The notes below the pieces were generated by a model. That model was not told the DNA's origin. It saw nothing but the letters and a program-made list of their open reading frames with translations, and made no database searches. A stretch of DNA of 64,000 nucleotides from Aliikangiella coralliicola (GTDB taxonomy: Bacteria; Pseudomonadota; Gammaproteobacteria; Enterobacterales; Kangiellaceae), in NCBI RefSeq assembly GCF_007004725.1, contig NZ_ML660165.1, positions 372,001 through 436,000 of the forward strand. Reading direction: 5' to 3'. This document shows positions 55,341 to 64,000 of the stretch, in pieces. The position numbers were made by a program, and so were the translations under genes. The stretch's first letter is position 1, and every line of letters starts with the position of its first letter.

Positions 55341-57704
55341 CTAATGAGTTTTCTTAGTCAGTGGGCTTAGTTCGGTGTGTGTTTCCTCTATCACAGGAAT
55401 TTGAATTTTTAGACGATTAATGTGGTTAGCAATTTCTCTAGTGCGAAAGTGTTCTGTTCCAAAACTTTTACGAGCAATTGTGTGAGCTTGAGTGAAATAG
55501 CCGAGTGCTAACCAACTCTCTCCTTGACTTGCATGGACCGCCGCTAGAGTTAAGTATGGCGATACTAATCCTGGATGCGACTCACCTAAATTCTTCAAGC
55601 AAATATCTCGTGCTTTCTTACCATAATATAATGCCAAATTGTTCTTTCCGTATTGAAGATAAGCTTCCCCCATACCAGCATAACTTTCATGGAGAATGAC
55701 ATTGTCCTCACCAAAGTTTGGAACAAAAACATCAAGATTTTTCTCAAAATATTCAATCGCTTTGAGTGGCTCTTTTTTTTGAACATAGGTATTCGCCATG
55801 CTCAAGAAATACCAACCTGACGAAATATCTAAGTCATCGACATTCCCGTTAAATATGTCTAAAGCCTTTTGATGATAATCTAATGCCCGCTCAAAGTTTT
55901 TTTTACCAGCATAAGCATTTCCGAGACCGAGGTAATTTTCGGCAACCGAATAATGATACTGTAAGCCAGGTAGCTTTAGCCGAATATCAAGTGACTTTTG
56001 CTGAAAATTAATAGCTTGCTCGTATTGCCCCTGAGACCAACGAAGCCAGCCAAGTAAAGAATATATGTTTGCTATTAGCGAATATTCTTGTTCGAAACTA
56101 CTCTGATAGATTTCCAACGCACTCATATATAATTCATTTGCTTGCTGATAGTTTCCCAGCCCGACGCTCAACCGCGCTAATTCATACTTGCTCTCGGCAA
56201 CCTCTAAACTATTTTGCGGAAAGTTTTGTTGGCGGAGGGCTAGCGCAGGCCTGAGCATTTCAGCTGAAAGTTTATAATCACCAAGATGCATATAAGCGAC
56301 TCCTAAAGTATTCATTATTTCGCTTTTGACACCTGGCTCACTATTAAGACCTTCTGTTGCGTTTTTAATAGCATGCTCCAAAAGGCCTCTTGCCATACCT
56401 CTATATTCCTTTGGCATTCTATTTCTCGAGATCTGGAGTATTCCTAACAAATATTCTTGAGTATGTTTGAATTTATCCCTTTCTATTGCAACTAAGTGGC
56501 TCTCATTAATAATTTTAAACTGCAAAAAAGCACCAACAGATATCAGTGTGACAAGAGAAACAATAATCACGGACGTCAGTATCTTATTGCGCTTATACAA
56601 CCGACTGACTCGATACCAAACGCTATCCTTGCGAGCAATCACGGGCTCGCTATTCAAATATCGTCTAAGGTCATCTGCAAATTCTTGAACAGATGCATAA
56701 CGTCTCTCTGGTTCTTTCTGTATTGCTTTCATGACAATGGTATCAAGATCACCAGTCAACAAACGGCTTAGCTTTTTGTTAGATTGACCGACCATCTGAC
56801 TCATTAGTTTCGGTGTCGAATCACTTATTTGTTGCAGTAGCTCTAGAGATCTGACTGAATCATAGGGGCTAACACCGGTTAATAACTCGTATAAAATAAC
56901 TCCAAGAGAGTAGATATCTGTTTCGGTTGTAAGCTGCTCCTGACGAACCTGTTCAGGACTAGCGTAATGTGGAGTTAATGGTAACGCGGTTACCGTTAAA
57001 TCTTTCTCAGCGAGATCTTTCGCAATCCCAAAATCCAGCAACTTCGGCTGCCCATTGGAATTAACCAGAATATTCGACGGCTTCAAATCTCTGTGAATAA
57101 TTAAATTCCTATGGGCTAAAACAACACCAGAGCAAACGCTTAAAAAAAGTTCGATACGTTGTCTTATTGTCAGTCGCAAAGATTGACAGTAATCAGTTAT
57201 GTACCTTCCCTTAATAAACTCCATAACATAATAAGGAAAACCTTCTTTGGATGTTCCTCCATCCAATAGCTTCGCAATATTTGGATGATCTAGTTTGCTT
57301 AGTATTTTTCTTTCTCTCTCAAATCGGTTAATTTGCTCAGGATTGTGGTCAACTCCGCGAATTAGTTTCAAGGCCACCGGCCTTGCATAAATATTATCAA
57401 CACGTTCGGCGAGATAGACAGTTCCCATTCCACCACTGCCGATAACTTTTAGCACTCTGTATTTATTACCAATTTTTTTATCGCCAACTCCGGTCAAGGT
57501 AATATTTTCTGCGTCAAGTTCTGGTGGTACTTTCAAAAACTCGTCTGCTCGCTCATGTTTATTCAACATGTCGATTAATTGTTTCTTAATGGTTTCGTTG
57601 TTAAGCAGGGCAGCAGAAATATATTCAACGCGATCTTTCGGCGCTAATTCCAAAGCATTGTGAAAGGACTCGAAAGCGTACTCAGAAAGTTTGTCATTTT
57701 TCAT
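55341..57704 (-). CDS. Transmembrane Ser/Thr protein kinase with C-terminal TPRs
   Basis: 787 residues. Kinase domain (~85-345): Gly loop GSGGMGTVY (89-97), Lys113 (VALKLI), HRDLKPSN (Asp206), DFGIA (Asp224), and ASPEQ in place of APE, typical of bacterial Hanks kinases. Residues ~1-80 are a helical N-terminal extension. A transmembrane helix (~375-400) is followed by Kinesin-light-chain-type TPRs (~420-760: YKLSAEMLRPALAL, YQQANELYMSALEIYQ, YEQAINFQQKSLDIR, FERALDYHQKALDIF). The kinase would be cytoplasmic and the TPRs extracytoplasmic. It follows the ECF sigma gene by 22 bp, a known pairing in which the two act together. Targets are unknown. Confidence 0.95.
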   Translation of the reverse strand: MKNDKLSEYAFESFHNALELAPKDRVEYISAALLNNETIKKQLIDMLNKHERADEFLKVPPELDAENITLTGVGDKKIGNKYRVLKVIGSGGMGTVYLAERVDNIYARPVALKLIRGVDHNPEQINRFERERKILSKLDHPNIAKLLDGGTSKEGFPYYVMEFIKGRYITDYCQSLRLTIRQRIELFLSVCSGVVLAHRNLIIHRDLKPSNILVNSNGQPKLLDFGIAKDLAEKDLTVTALPLTPHYASPEQVRQEQLTTETDIYSLGVILYELLTGVSPYDSVRSLELLQQISDSTPKLMSQMVGQSNKKLSRLLTGDLDTIVMKAIQKEPERRYASVQEFADDLRRYLNSEPVIARKDSVWYRVSRLYKRNKILTSVIIVSLVTLISVGAFLQFKIINESHLVAIERDKFKHTQEYLLGILQISRNRMPKEYRGMARGLLEHAIKNATEGLNSEPGVKSEIMNTLGVAYMHLGDYKLSAEMLRPALALRQQNFPQNSLEVAESKYELARLSVGLGNYQQANELYMSALEIYQSSFEQEYSLIANIYSLLGWLRWSQGQYEQAINFQQKSLDIRLKLPGLQYHYSVAENYLGLGNAYAGKKNFERALDYHQKALDIFNGNVDDLDISSGWYFLSMANTYVQKKEPLKAIEYFEKNLDVFVPNFGEDNVILHESYAGMGEAYLQYGKNNLALYYGKKARDICLKNLGESHPGLVSPYLTLAAVHASQGESWLALGYFTQAHTIARKSFGTEHFRTREIANHINRLKIQIPVIEETHTELSPLTKKTH

Positions 57705-57726
57705 TTTTCACAATCCTTAAAACAGG

Positions 57727-58287
57727 TTAGCAATCCATTTCGTACATCAACCAGGACTTCGACCACGCCCAATGTCGTTGAACAGCTTGCTCACTGATTT
57801 CCAGAACCTCTGCAACTTCTTTCTCAGTTAACCCCACAAAAAATCTTAACTCTACGACTCGACAACTCTCTGGATAGTTTTGCTCCAATTTACTCAAAGC
57901 TTTATCCAGGTCGATAATATCTACCGTTGGTTTTCCAGTCTCAGCAAACTCAAAATCTTTTGCAGTTACTCTAACCAGCCTTCCTCCTCGTTTTTCCGCG
58001 TTTAATCTAGTGACTTCATTGACAATTATCTGACGCATTGCCAGCGCTGCGATCGCAAAGAAATGGTTACTATCCTTCCATTGTACGCCAAAATAATTTT
58101 TAAAATCGAAATAGAGTTCGTGCACCAAGATTGTTGGCTCAAGTGATTTGGCGTTTTTTCTGGCAAGAACTTGTTTGGCTTTTAGCTTAAGCTCTCTGTA
58201 AATATCTGGTAACAGCGAATCCCATGCTCGAGGGTCTTTGCAATTCCATTGTTTTAGTTTTTCTGTAATATCACGGTTACTGCTCAC
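57727..58287 (-). CDS. ECF-family sigma factor linked to a Ser/Thr kinase
   Basis: 186 residues from the GTG at 58287, 8 bp after AAGGA; the ATG at 58296 overlaps that site and adds 3 residues. The region-2-like part contains LEPTILVHELYFDFKN and FFAIAALAMRQIIVNEVTRLNAEKRGG (family marks, ~45-105, split over several positions). Region 4 (~125-180) has VVELRFFVGLTEKEVAEVLEISEQAVQRHW, a helix-turn-helix. This is the short ECF type found next to PknB-like kinases. No anti-sigma gene is visible, which suggests activation by the kinase. Promoter targets are unknown. Confidence 0.9.
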   Translation of the reverse strand: MSSNRDITEKLKQWNCKDPRAWDSLLPDIYRELKLKAKQVLARKNAKSLEPTILVHELYFDFKNYFGVQWKDSNHFFAIAALAMRQIIVNEVTRLNAEKRGGRLVRVTAKDFEFAETGKPTVDIIDLDKALSKLEQNYPESCRVVELRFFVGLTEKEVAEVLEISEQAVQRHWAWSKSWLMYEMDC

Positions 58288-58710
58288 AAAAACCATCCTT
58301 ACACTTAACAGTACAGAGCGTTACTCAACTCGTATACTAGCTCAACATTTTTTTCAAAGTCACAGTTTATCAAAAAAAATAAAGCATTCTAATTGTTTTT
58401 TTCTTTCTTTTATAAAGCATCATTTTCCTTGGAAAACTTGTCCTTTTATTGGAGAAAAACTGACGCAAAAACCTACATTATTAGGATAAGTAATAAAAAA
58501 TTGAAAAATTCAAAAAAAGAAAACCTTAGTATCTAAACACGAGATTTACTTAATAAACAAAGTCAAAATATCAGTTTAAATATGCTTTTATTTATTTTTT
58601 TTGAGGATTTTTTCTGGCGTTTTTGTATTAAGTAAATATCACTTCATTTTATGGCACTAACCAGAACTTGAGTGACAAGACGGAAAATTAACAAACTAAA
58701 GGAAATGACA
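58288..58710. other. AT-rich divergent promoter region
   Basis: This spacer separates the ECF sigma gene (minus) from the response regulator gene (plus). It is very AT-rich with A/T runs near 58490-58620. An 83-codon frame at 58238-58489 has no ribosome binding site and overlaps the sigma gene start. I see no defined site. Confidence 0.5.
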
Positions 58711-59508
58711 ATGAAAATATTGATAATTGATGAAGATAAAGCGCTTTCAAACTCGATAAAGCCGGTATTAATGCGATACAACATCCGACTAGACGCTACG
58801 GCCTGCTCTACTTTGGGATATAAGCTTCTCACACAGCACACCTATAATCTATTATTAATCGTTCTGGACTCTGCAGCAGGAATTGGCCTGAATTTATGTC
58901 AAAAAATAAGAACATCTACAACACACTTTAAGAACATTCCAATTATCTTATTAAGTTCAGAAAAAGATCTGACTGATTTGATTGTGGGCCTGGAAATGGG
59001 GGCCGATGATTACCTGTGCAAACCAGTCGAGCAGAGAGAATTGGTAGCAAGAATTCGAGCTGCAATACGCCGCAGCCAGGACAAAGCATCGGAACAGAAA
59101 ATAGAATTGGGCCAACAAAAAATTCAACTTAAAATTGGCCATGAATTTTTATTCATAGACAGAGTAGAGGCAAAATTGAGTCTTGACGCAAAGCCTGTCA
59201 AACTGACAGCTATGGAATTTGACCTTCTCGCTCTATTAGCCAATTCGCCCGGCGCAGTGTATAGCAGAGATGAGATAATAGATTCGCTCGTCGTACAGGG
59301 TGGCGACTTCTCAAGAAATATCGATGCGCTGGTTTACCGTATTCGAAAAAAGTTTCAGCAAGTAAGTAGCAAGATAAATTTGATTAGAACTGTGAGAAGT
59401 AAAGGTTACAGCCTTGTAGGAAAGAGAATTGTCAGCCCGCCTAATTTCTATCTGTTAAAACCAGGCAATGAGAACAATGGTTTTATCGACAAGTGCACCG
59501 AAAACTAA
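58711..59508 (+). CDS. Orphan OmpR/PhoB-family response regulator
   Basis: 265 residues from the ATG at 58711, which has AAAGGA 7 bp upstream; the longer GTG reading from 58672 adds 13 charged residues. Receiver (~1-118) with acidic pocket D7-E-D9, phosphoryl Asp53 (LIVLD) and YLCKPVE (Lys). Winged-helix DNA-binding domain (~140-240: LTAMEFDLLALLANSPGAVYSRDEI, then NIDALVYRIRKKF and VRSKGYSLV). No histidine kinase gene is adjacent. The last ~20 residues are extra. The phosphodonor and target genes are unknown. Confidence 0.93.
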   Translation: MKILIIDEDKALSNSIKPVLMRYNIRLDATACSTLGYKLLTQHTYNLLLIVLDSAAGIGLNLCQKIRTSTTHFKNIPIILLSSEKDLTDLIVGLEMGADDYLCKPVEQRELVARIRAAIRRSQDKASEQKIELGQQKIQLKIGHEFLFIDRVEAKLSLDAKPVKLTAMEFDLLALLANSPGAVYSRDEIIDSLVVQGGDFSRNIDALVYRIRKKFQQVSSKINLIRTVRSKGYSLVGKRIVSPPNFYLLKPGNENNGFIDKCTEN

Positions 59509-59535
59509 ATAAATATCCCCGGCTGGTATCCATAT

Positions 59536-59610
59536 TATCATTGGGAGAACCATTTAGGTGTTAAGGTGTTCTCCTCAAAGAATGATAACCGCCTACTGAA
59601 GTAGGCGGTT
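59536..59610. repeat. Two adjacent hairpins after the response regulator gene
   Basis: A first stem pairs ATCATT.GGGAGAAC at ~59537 with GTTCTCCTC..AATGAT near 59568-59586. A second perfect stem follows: AACCGCCTACT with AGTAGGCGGTT around GA. No T tract follows on either strand, so it is not a standard terminator. It may be a transcript-end structure or a dispersed repeat. Confidence 0.55.
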
Positions 59611-59754
59611 CAAGGCTGAAAATAAAATTGGCATTATAGTTACAACGATTGGCCAGTTATTAATAAACGCCAACTCTCCTTTTCGATAGTCTAGAAGAGC
59701 CTCTTTTTTGAGGTAGCTCTTATCATAAACAACTAAGTGTCAGGGTTATTAAAC

Positions 59755-60027
59755 GTGGATTGGCTTACTATCAATCATTTCTTAATTGGAATCTTATGGA
59801 TTCTGATTTACCTCAGCTGGAACAGTCTAAAAGAACAAAAACTGGTTAATAAGGTAACCGTTTGGCTTATCAATATAGTTACATTGGCCTGGTTATATGA
59901 TTCTTTACAAGCACTAAAAGAGGGGAATATCAGTAGCGTGGTATTAAGTTTAACAATCGTTTTTTATGACCTTAGGGTAATCTATTCATATTATAAGGAA
60001 AAATCTAACGATGAAACTAATAACTAA
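59755..60027 (+). CDS. Small membrane protein overlapping the next gene
   Basis: 90 residues from the GTG at 59755, preceded by CAGGGTT; a GTG at 59737 gives 96 residues. Hydrophobic segments lie at ~6-22 and 34-48, with a third possible at ~60-78 (VVLSLTIVFYDLRVIYSYY). The C-terminus is hydrophilic (KEKSNDETNN). Its end overlaps the start of the secreted-protein gene at 60011 by 17 bp, suggesting translational coupling and a shared role. No family is recognised; it could be an export or anchoring partner. Confidence 0.62.
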   Translation: MDWLTINHFLIGILWILIYLSWNSLKEQKLVNKVTVWLINIVTLAWLYDSLQALKEGNISSVVLSLTIVFYDLRVIYSYYKEKSNDETNN

Positions 60028-60925
60028 GATAATTGCAATCAACTTACTTTTTTTTGTTGGCACAGCTTCCTCTATTGGACTTATACCCCCGGGCGAAGGG
60101 CCGGGCGAGGATACAATTCAACTCTATGATGACATTTTAAGTACTAATGTTTTTGGCACTCTTAGGGTCAAAAACTCGGTACGAAATGGCCAATTAGTTT
60201 TTATGACTTTGAAGTTTGAAGGGCAATCTGGATTAAGTTGGCAAATGACAACGAATGCTGATCGCTCATTCATCTCCGTTGTAGCACCAAATTCAAGTTG
60301 GAGCATGACCCGGGGGGCCGGTGCCACTTATACCGCTCGAAACAACCACACAAATGAAGTCCAGATTATAGAATATGATCCTAACTATGAAAACGAGTCA
60401 ATCCCGGATTTGTCGTGGGTCGATACAACAGATCAACTTCAGAAAGATTGGTATGATTTCGTCAGTTATGAACAGGTTCAAAATAAAGCATATAGTGCTC
60501 TAAATACCCATAGAAAAGACGATGTGAGTTGTGCTGACCTTCCAGCCTGTGACGCAGGCAATATGATCGCCTTAATGGGAACTTCGCTTAGAGCAGGTGT
60601 TATTTGCGCAGCAAGCGCTGGGTGGGGATGTGGCTTTTCATTAGCCATGGTTGCTGGTGCGATGGTGGACTACAATCAAGATTGTGGAGATTGTAACCTC
60701 TATACAGAACCAAATAATGATAATGACGACCAAAGTGACGATGACAACGATGACAACCAAAACTGGAGTAGTTCTGGAGAAGATACTTGTGTCGGAAGCT
60801 GTAGTAACATAACTGGTGGTAGCGGCTCCTCAAATGGTTTCTTCGTGTGTACTCAGTGGACCGACTTTTATCAGCAAGGTGTAAGATTATACACTTGGTG
60901 TAGTCGATATACTCGTATGCCGTAA
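60011..60925 (+). CDS. Secreted Cys-containing protein of unknown function
   Basis: 304 residues with a signal peptide (~1-19, ending GTASS). Residues ~20-160 are hydrophilic beta-like; ~175-215 hold a compact Cys cluster (CADLPACDAGNMIALMG, then VICAASAGWGCGFSLA and CGDCNLY) with a hydrophobic Gly/Ala stretch; ~220-245 is an Asp/Asn-rich linker (NDNDDQSDDDNDDNQN); the C-terminus has four more Cys (DTCVGSCSN.. FFVCTQWTDFY.. YTWCSRY). No known family. The Gly/Ala-rich Cys segment recalls small secreted toxins or bacteriocin precursors, but no leader-peptide or modification gene is present. AAGGA lies ~10 bp upstream. Confidence 0.78.
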   Translation: MKLITKIIAINLLFFVGTASSIGLIPPGEGPGEDTIQLYDDILSTNVFGTLRVKNSVRNGQLVFMTLKFEGQSGLSWQMTTNADRSFISVVAPNSSWSMTRGAGATYTARNNHTNEVQIIEYDPNYENESIPDLSWVDTTDQLQKDWYDFVSYEQVQNKAYSALNTHRKDDVSCADLPACDAGNMIALMGTSLRAGVICAASAGWGCGFSLAMVAGAMVDYNQDCGDCNLYTEPNNDNDDQSDDDNDDNQNWSSSGEDTCVGSCSNITGGSGSSNGFFVCTQWTDFYQQGVRLYTWCSRYTRMP

Positions 60926-60935
60926 ATCGACTAGA

Positions 60936-60969
60936 CTCGCCGAGTTTAAAATGTATCACTCGGCGAGTT
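60936..60969 (+). terminator. Perfect inverted repeat after the secreted-protein gene
   Basis: CTCGCCGAGT and ACTCGGCGAG form a perfect 10-bp stem around a 12-base AT loop, 11 bp after the stop. The following sequence (TTAAACTATTAAT) is AT-rich but not a T tract, so it is a likely but non-canonical terminator. Confidence 0.6.
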
Positions 60970-60975
60970 AAACTA

Positions 60976-61025
60976 TTAATACTCAATTTAATACTCAATT
61001 TAATACTCAATTTAATACTCAATTA
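60976..61025. repeat. 12-bp tandem repeat, about four copies
   Basis: The unit TTAATACTCAAT repeats without interruption about four times after the hairpin. The units are identical. Short tandem arrays of this type can vary in number by slippage. No gene reads through it on the plus strand. Confidence 0.85.
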
Positions 61026-61253
61026 GTATGAAGTAAATCGTTTTCAACTCCATGGAAATGATCAAAATACATTGACCAAAGCTGAACCGATGATTAAGTT
61101 ACCCTTTCAGCTAACTTAAGGATTAAAAATTGCAATGTACTAAAATGTAGCGTACTAAAAATTTAGCTTACCGCACCAGATTTTTTAATGTAAATAGAAA
61201 GAACAAGTCATACAATATTAGCAGTCAAAAGTTAAACTGGCAGAAACAAACAT

Positions 61254-61976
61254 ATGGATTTAAAGCAGAACACTCAACATATTGGCATTGTGGCCTGTTC
61301 AGCTGAAGGGGCCTCACTTTGTTATCGCACTATCTGCAACGAAGGCTCCAAAATTTTAGGACCACATGGTCACCCAGAGATATCCTTGCATACTCACTCT
61401 CTGGCCGAATACGTTAAATACCTCGATAACAATGATATGCAAGGTGTCGCAAATTTAATGTGCTCATCGGCGGATAAGCTTGAAAAGGCGGGTGCTGATT
61501 TTTTAATTTGCCCGGACAACACAATTCACCAAGCTTTTCAGCATATTCCCCATAAATCATCACTACCGTGGATACATATTGCGGAAGTTGTGGCAGCCCA
61601 GGCTAGTCAACGTGGATTTAATCGTCTTGGTATCACGGGGACTCATTGGCTGACTCAAAGTGATATATACCCCGAAAAACTCGCTCATCATGGTCTTGAG
61701 TTCGTTCGCCCCGAAACTTCGGCAAGCAAGGAAATTGGACGAATTATTATGGAAGAACTGGTAAACGGAATTTTCAATCCACGGTCTATTGCCTACTTTC
61801 AAAACGTTATTGAATGGATGAAAAATAAAAATTGTGACGCTGTAATATTAGGCTGCACTGAAATTCCATTAATCATTAATGATCACAACTCGACACTTCC
61901 CACACTAGATTCAACACGACTATTGGCCAGAGCCGCACTACAAAAAGCAACCAATAAAATCGCTAACGGAGAATAA
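61254..61976 (+). CDS. Aspartate/glutamate racemase family protein
   Basis: 240 residues. The two catalytic Cys motifs of the family are present: the N-terminal CPDNT (FLICPDNTIHQAF, ~82-94) and the C-terminal GCTEIPLII (~198-206). The N-terminus (IGIVACSAEGASLCYR) corresponds to the family's phosphate/substrate-binding start. It is probably a cofactor-independent Asp (or Glu) racemase, or a related enzyme acting on similar acids. A role in feeding D-Asp or modified acids to the NRPS cannot be excluded but there is no link in the sequence. The start ATG has a weak ribosome binding site. Confidence 0.9.
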   Translation: MDLKQNTQHIGIVACSAEGASLCYRTICNEGSKILGPHGHPEISLHTHSLAEYVKYLDNNDMQGVANLMCSSADKLEKAGADFLICPDNTIHQAFQHIPHKSSLPWIHIAEVVAAQASQRGFNRLGITGTHWLTQSDIYPEKLAHHGLEFVRPETSASKEIGRIIMEELVNGIFNPRSIAYFQNVIEWMKNKNCDAVILGCTEIPLIINDHNSTLPTLDSTRLLARAALQKATNKIANGE

Positions 61977-62384
61977 GAGCCATTAAATAAAACATATGCA
62001 ATATTTGTCAAAAAGGCACTCATAATTTTTTATTATTAGTGCCTGAAAAAATGAAAAATATAAAAATAACAAATGCAACAAATCAAAAAACTCTCAAGTA
62101 AATCTAAGATTTATTTTCGTTAAATAGAAAAAGACCGTTAACACTTGTATACCCGACATTTCCTCAACGCCGGAACTTATTAAATAGAATTTTGTTCTAA
62201 CTGATCACTCAACTTAAGAAAAAGAAAACACAACTGATATAATTTTTTTCTCCAATATATTTATTGCAAAGCGAGTTTCAAATAACCAAAAAATAATTAA
62301 TTAAGTTGAAACATTAACCTACCATTATTTTTCCCGCGCAAGGCGCAAATTTCAAAGACACAACACTTTATCAGGAGAAATAAA
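61977..62384. other. AT-rich spacer with a hairpin
   Basis: AGGCACT and AGTGCCT at 62014-62044 form a 7-bp stem; a T tract (CTTTTTG) follows on the minus strand only. The rest is AT-rich and shows no gene. A strong CAGGAG site ends the spacer before the 62385 start. Confidence 0.55.
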
Positions 62385-63149
62385 ATGAAGATTTTATCTT
62401 CAATTGCAATTTCTAGTTTGTTAGTACCGGCCCTACAAGCAGCTCAACCAATCTACGATGAAGACCAGTCATACAATCGCTCCACTGAATATTCTTATGG
62501 ACCAATAGAGCGAGTAGAAGTCAACTCTTCGAGTAACTATTATCTTGAAGCCTACGTCTATAACTCAACGGGGAATACAAACTGTTCCCAAGCCAATATT
62601 TTGATCGAGTCGTCTTACCAAACTTTAAATTCTTTGGCTCTAACTCAAACGCCTTTCGGTTATGTCGCACACGGAAAACTGGACAAAGGTTATGAGTCAC
62701 AACCCAAAACACTGAAGCTAGATTGCCAAAACGATTTAACTGAAAATTTTAATGTTTATCACAAGATACCTGCCACACCAAGTATCAATCTGTCTTCAAG
62801 TTTACACGGAAGTGACTGGGTTCCGCCCTATCGTTATCGTCCGGGATTTTTTCGTCAGCTCGATTATCAAGGGCAAACATTTATCGACAATCAAAGCCCC
62901 GACGGTTCATGCGTTGAAGGCGTAACAGGCTATTTGCCCACATTATCGATTCCAAGTGAAGAGAAGTTTCATAGCAACAGCTTCAGCCGGGCGGGTAAGG
63001 CTCGCTACTCCAGTATTTTTTACCCTCACTTAAACAGGAATATTATTTGCAAAAATTCTGGAGGAACTACTGTATTTTACGAACGTTGGGATCTACCGAA
63101 GTACGATCCCGATAATATCAACGTGACTTATGAGATGGTCACTCGGTAG
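62385..63149 (+). CDS. Secreted protein of unknown function
   Basis: 254 residues. Signal peptide of ~19 residues (MKILSSIAISSLLVPALQA). The mature protein is Tyr/Asn/Ser-rich and beta-like, with Cys at about 66, 113, 180 and 222. No recognised domain. CAGGAGAAATAAA gives a good ribosome binding site. The next gene is on the other strand, so it appears to be monocistronic. It could be a lectin-like or carbohydrate-binding beta-sandwich; no motif proves it. Confidence 0.75.
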   Translation: MKILSSIAISSLLVPALQAAQPIYDEDQSYNRSTEYSYGPIERVEVNSSSNYYLEAYVYNSTGNTNCSQANILIESSYQTLNSLALTQTPFGYVAHGKLDKGYESQPKTLKLDCQNDLTENFNVYHKIPATPSINLSSSLHGSDWVPPYRYRPGFFRQLDYQGQTFIDNQSPDGSCVEGVTGYLPTLSIPSEEKFHSNSFSRAGKARYSSIFYPHLNRNIICKNSGGTTVFYERWDLPKYDPDNINVTYEMVTR

Positions 63150-63433
63150 TTATTTGATAGTTCTAAAATCACACAAAAAATATAATTAGCCAAGCAATAA
63201 CCTTTGACTAACGACTATATCCAAAAAGCGATTATGAACATAGTTTGAAAGAAATAACGAATAAAAATCTGGCAGTCAAATCATTAACGAAAACTAGCTC
63301 AAAGGAGAAACCTAGCGCAGCGAAATAATTCATAACACAGCAAGGATATCACATAAAATTTGAAAGTGGACTCAGCCGAAACAATATTGGCGTTCGAATA
63401 TAGTCCACTAAAACGAGAAAGGTGACAAATACG

Positions 63434-64000
63434 TTATTTTATACTTGCTTTTTGTTCATGATATAGATTAATAGCTTTATCTATATACTTTAAGCCTTCC
63501 TCGCTTCTACCAACTTCACTGAGAAGTAACCCTCGATTTAACTCAACGAAAAGTTTTTGCTGAACCCCAAGATCGCTGTTATCCAGTAGCTTTCCGGCGT
63601 ACTCTTGATAAACCTCATAACGATCTTTTAAAAATGCGCTAGTCATTATTATATTATAAAAGAATCCTTTACTCTCTTTATCAATATCATTCGACTCAAT
63701 ATACTGTTCTGTCGCACTAATCGCATCTTGCCAGTCTTTGTCATTGTCGCTTTCCAGCTTATTAAAAATCATTGAGGACTGATTGTAATTTTGCGTGGTA
63801 GGCTTCATTTTGAACTTAAGTTCTTTAGCATTAGCGACATACTTTAGCGTCTGAACTTTTGCAAGTAGCAGCGCATTCTTATCAAGCTCTCCCAACTTTT
63901 CATATTCACTAGCATCGTTGGTGTACAACGAAAAACCTTTAGCCATAACCTGTGCGTTGTCTCGCGGCCCAAAACTTGCCAAATGCCGGGCATAAAGCTT
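63434..64000 (-). CDS. Partial helical repeat (TPR-like) protein, 5' end outside the window
   Basis: The minus-strand frame stays open to the right edge; the only internal start candidate is a TTG at 63982, and the frame continues beyond it (KLYARH..), so the gene is cut. The visible ~188 residues are charged and helical: LDKNALLLAKVQTLKYVANAKELKF, then DNDKDWQDAISATEQYIES and LLLSEVGRSEEGLKYIDKAINLYHEQKASIK, the last resembling a TPR. It ends at the C-terminus within the window. It could be the C-terminal half of a TPR protein or of a kinase/TPR protein like the one at 55341; no firm assignment. Confidence 0.65.
   Translation of the reverse strand, partial: KLYARHLASFGPRDNAQVMAKGFSLYTNDASEYEKLGELDKNALLLAKVQTLKYVANAKELKFKMKPTTQNYNQSSMIFNKLESDNDKDWQDAISATEQYIESNDIDKESKGFFYNIIMTSAFLKDRYEVYQEYAGKLLDNSDLGVQQKLFVELNRGLLLSEVGRSEEGLKYIDKAINLYHEQKASIK

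Noticed and set aside
1-64000. Insertion sequence, phage or integrase gene, tRNA, rRNA, CRISPR-Cas
   Set aside because: No transposase, integrase, Cas or RNA-gene signature was recognised on reading both strands.

Overview
The window looks like chromosomal DNA of a marine-type gammaproteobacterium. This is inferred from moderate to low GC, FecA-type and FepDGC-type iron uptake genes with Fur-like boxes, a hybrid two-component AraC regulator, large Ig/FG-GAP surface proteins and an ECF sigma/Ser-Thr kinase pair. The genus cannot be fixed from the sequence alone. No rRNA, tRNA, CRISPR array, transposase or phage gene was seen.

Layout. 1-6775 (-): 5' part of a giant secreted multidomain protein that runs off the left edge. 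6776-7591: gene-free, with a ~250 bp MITE-like inverted-repeat element. 7592-14218 (-): a probable Fur-controlled iron group (DUF4856-type lipoprotein, imelysin-like lipoprotein, FecA-like TonB receptor, fatty-acid-hydroxylase/sterol-desaturase membrane protein). 14666-22848 (+): a secreted protein, a TPR protein, a coiled-coil membrane protein, a membrane-tethered AraC regulator and a hybrid two-component sensor with an AraC output domain. 22965-26132 (-): a lipoprotein, a small hydrophobic protein and an acetyltransferase.

26419-55222 is a catecholate siderophore locus. One strand carries a periplasmic binding protein and a ViuB-type siderophore-interacting protein. The other carries two FecCD permeases and an ATPase. 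A long minus-strand run then holds entC, entE, entB, a C-A-PCP NRPS, entA and a 4395-residue three-module NRPS (docking-C-A-PCP-E-C-A-PCP-E-C-A-PCP-TE). A divergent MFS exporter follows. Fur-like boxes lie upstream of the permeases, of entC and of the exporter. The assembly line predicts 2,3-dihydroxybenzoyl-Lys-(D)X-(D)X-X, possibly cyclised or oligomerised by the thioesterase. I cannot match this to a siderophore I know, so it is the best candidate for an undescribed product.

55341-58287 (-): an ECF sigma factor and a transmembrane Ser/Thr kinase with TPRs, a signalling pair. 58711-63149 (+): an orphan OmpR-type response regulator, a small membrane protein overlapping a Cys-containing secreted protein, an Asp/Glu racemase-family protein and a secreted protein of unknown function. 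63434-64000 (-): a repeat-helical (TPR-like) protein cut by the right edge.
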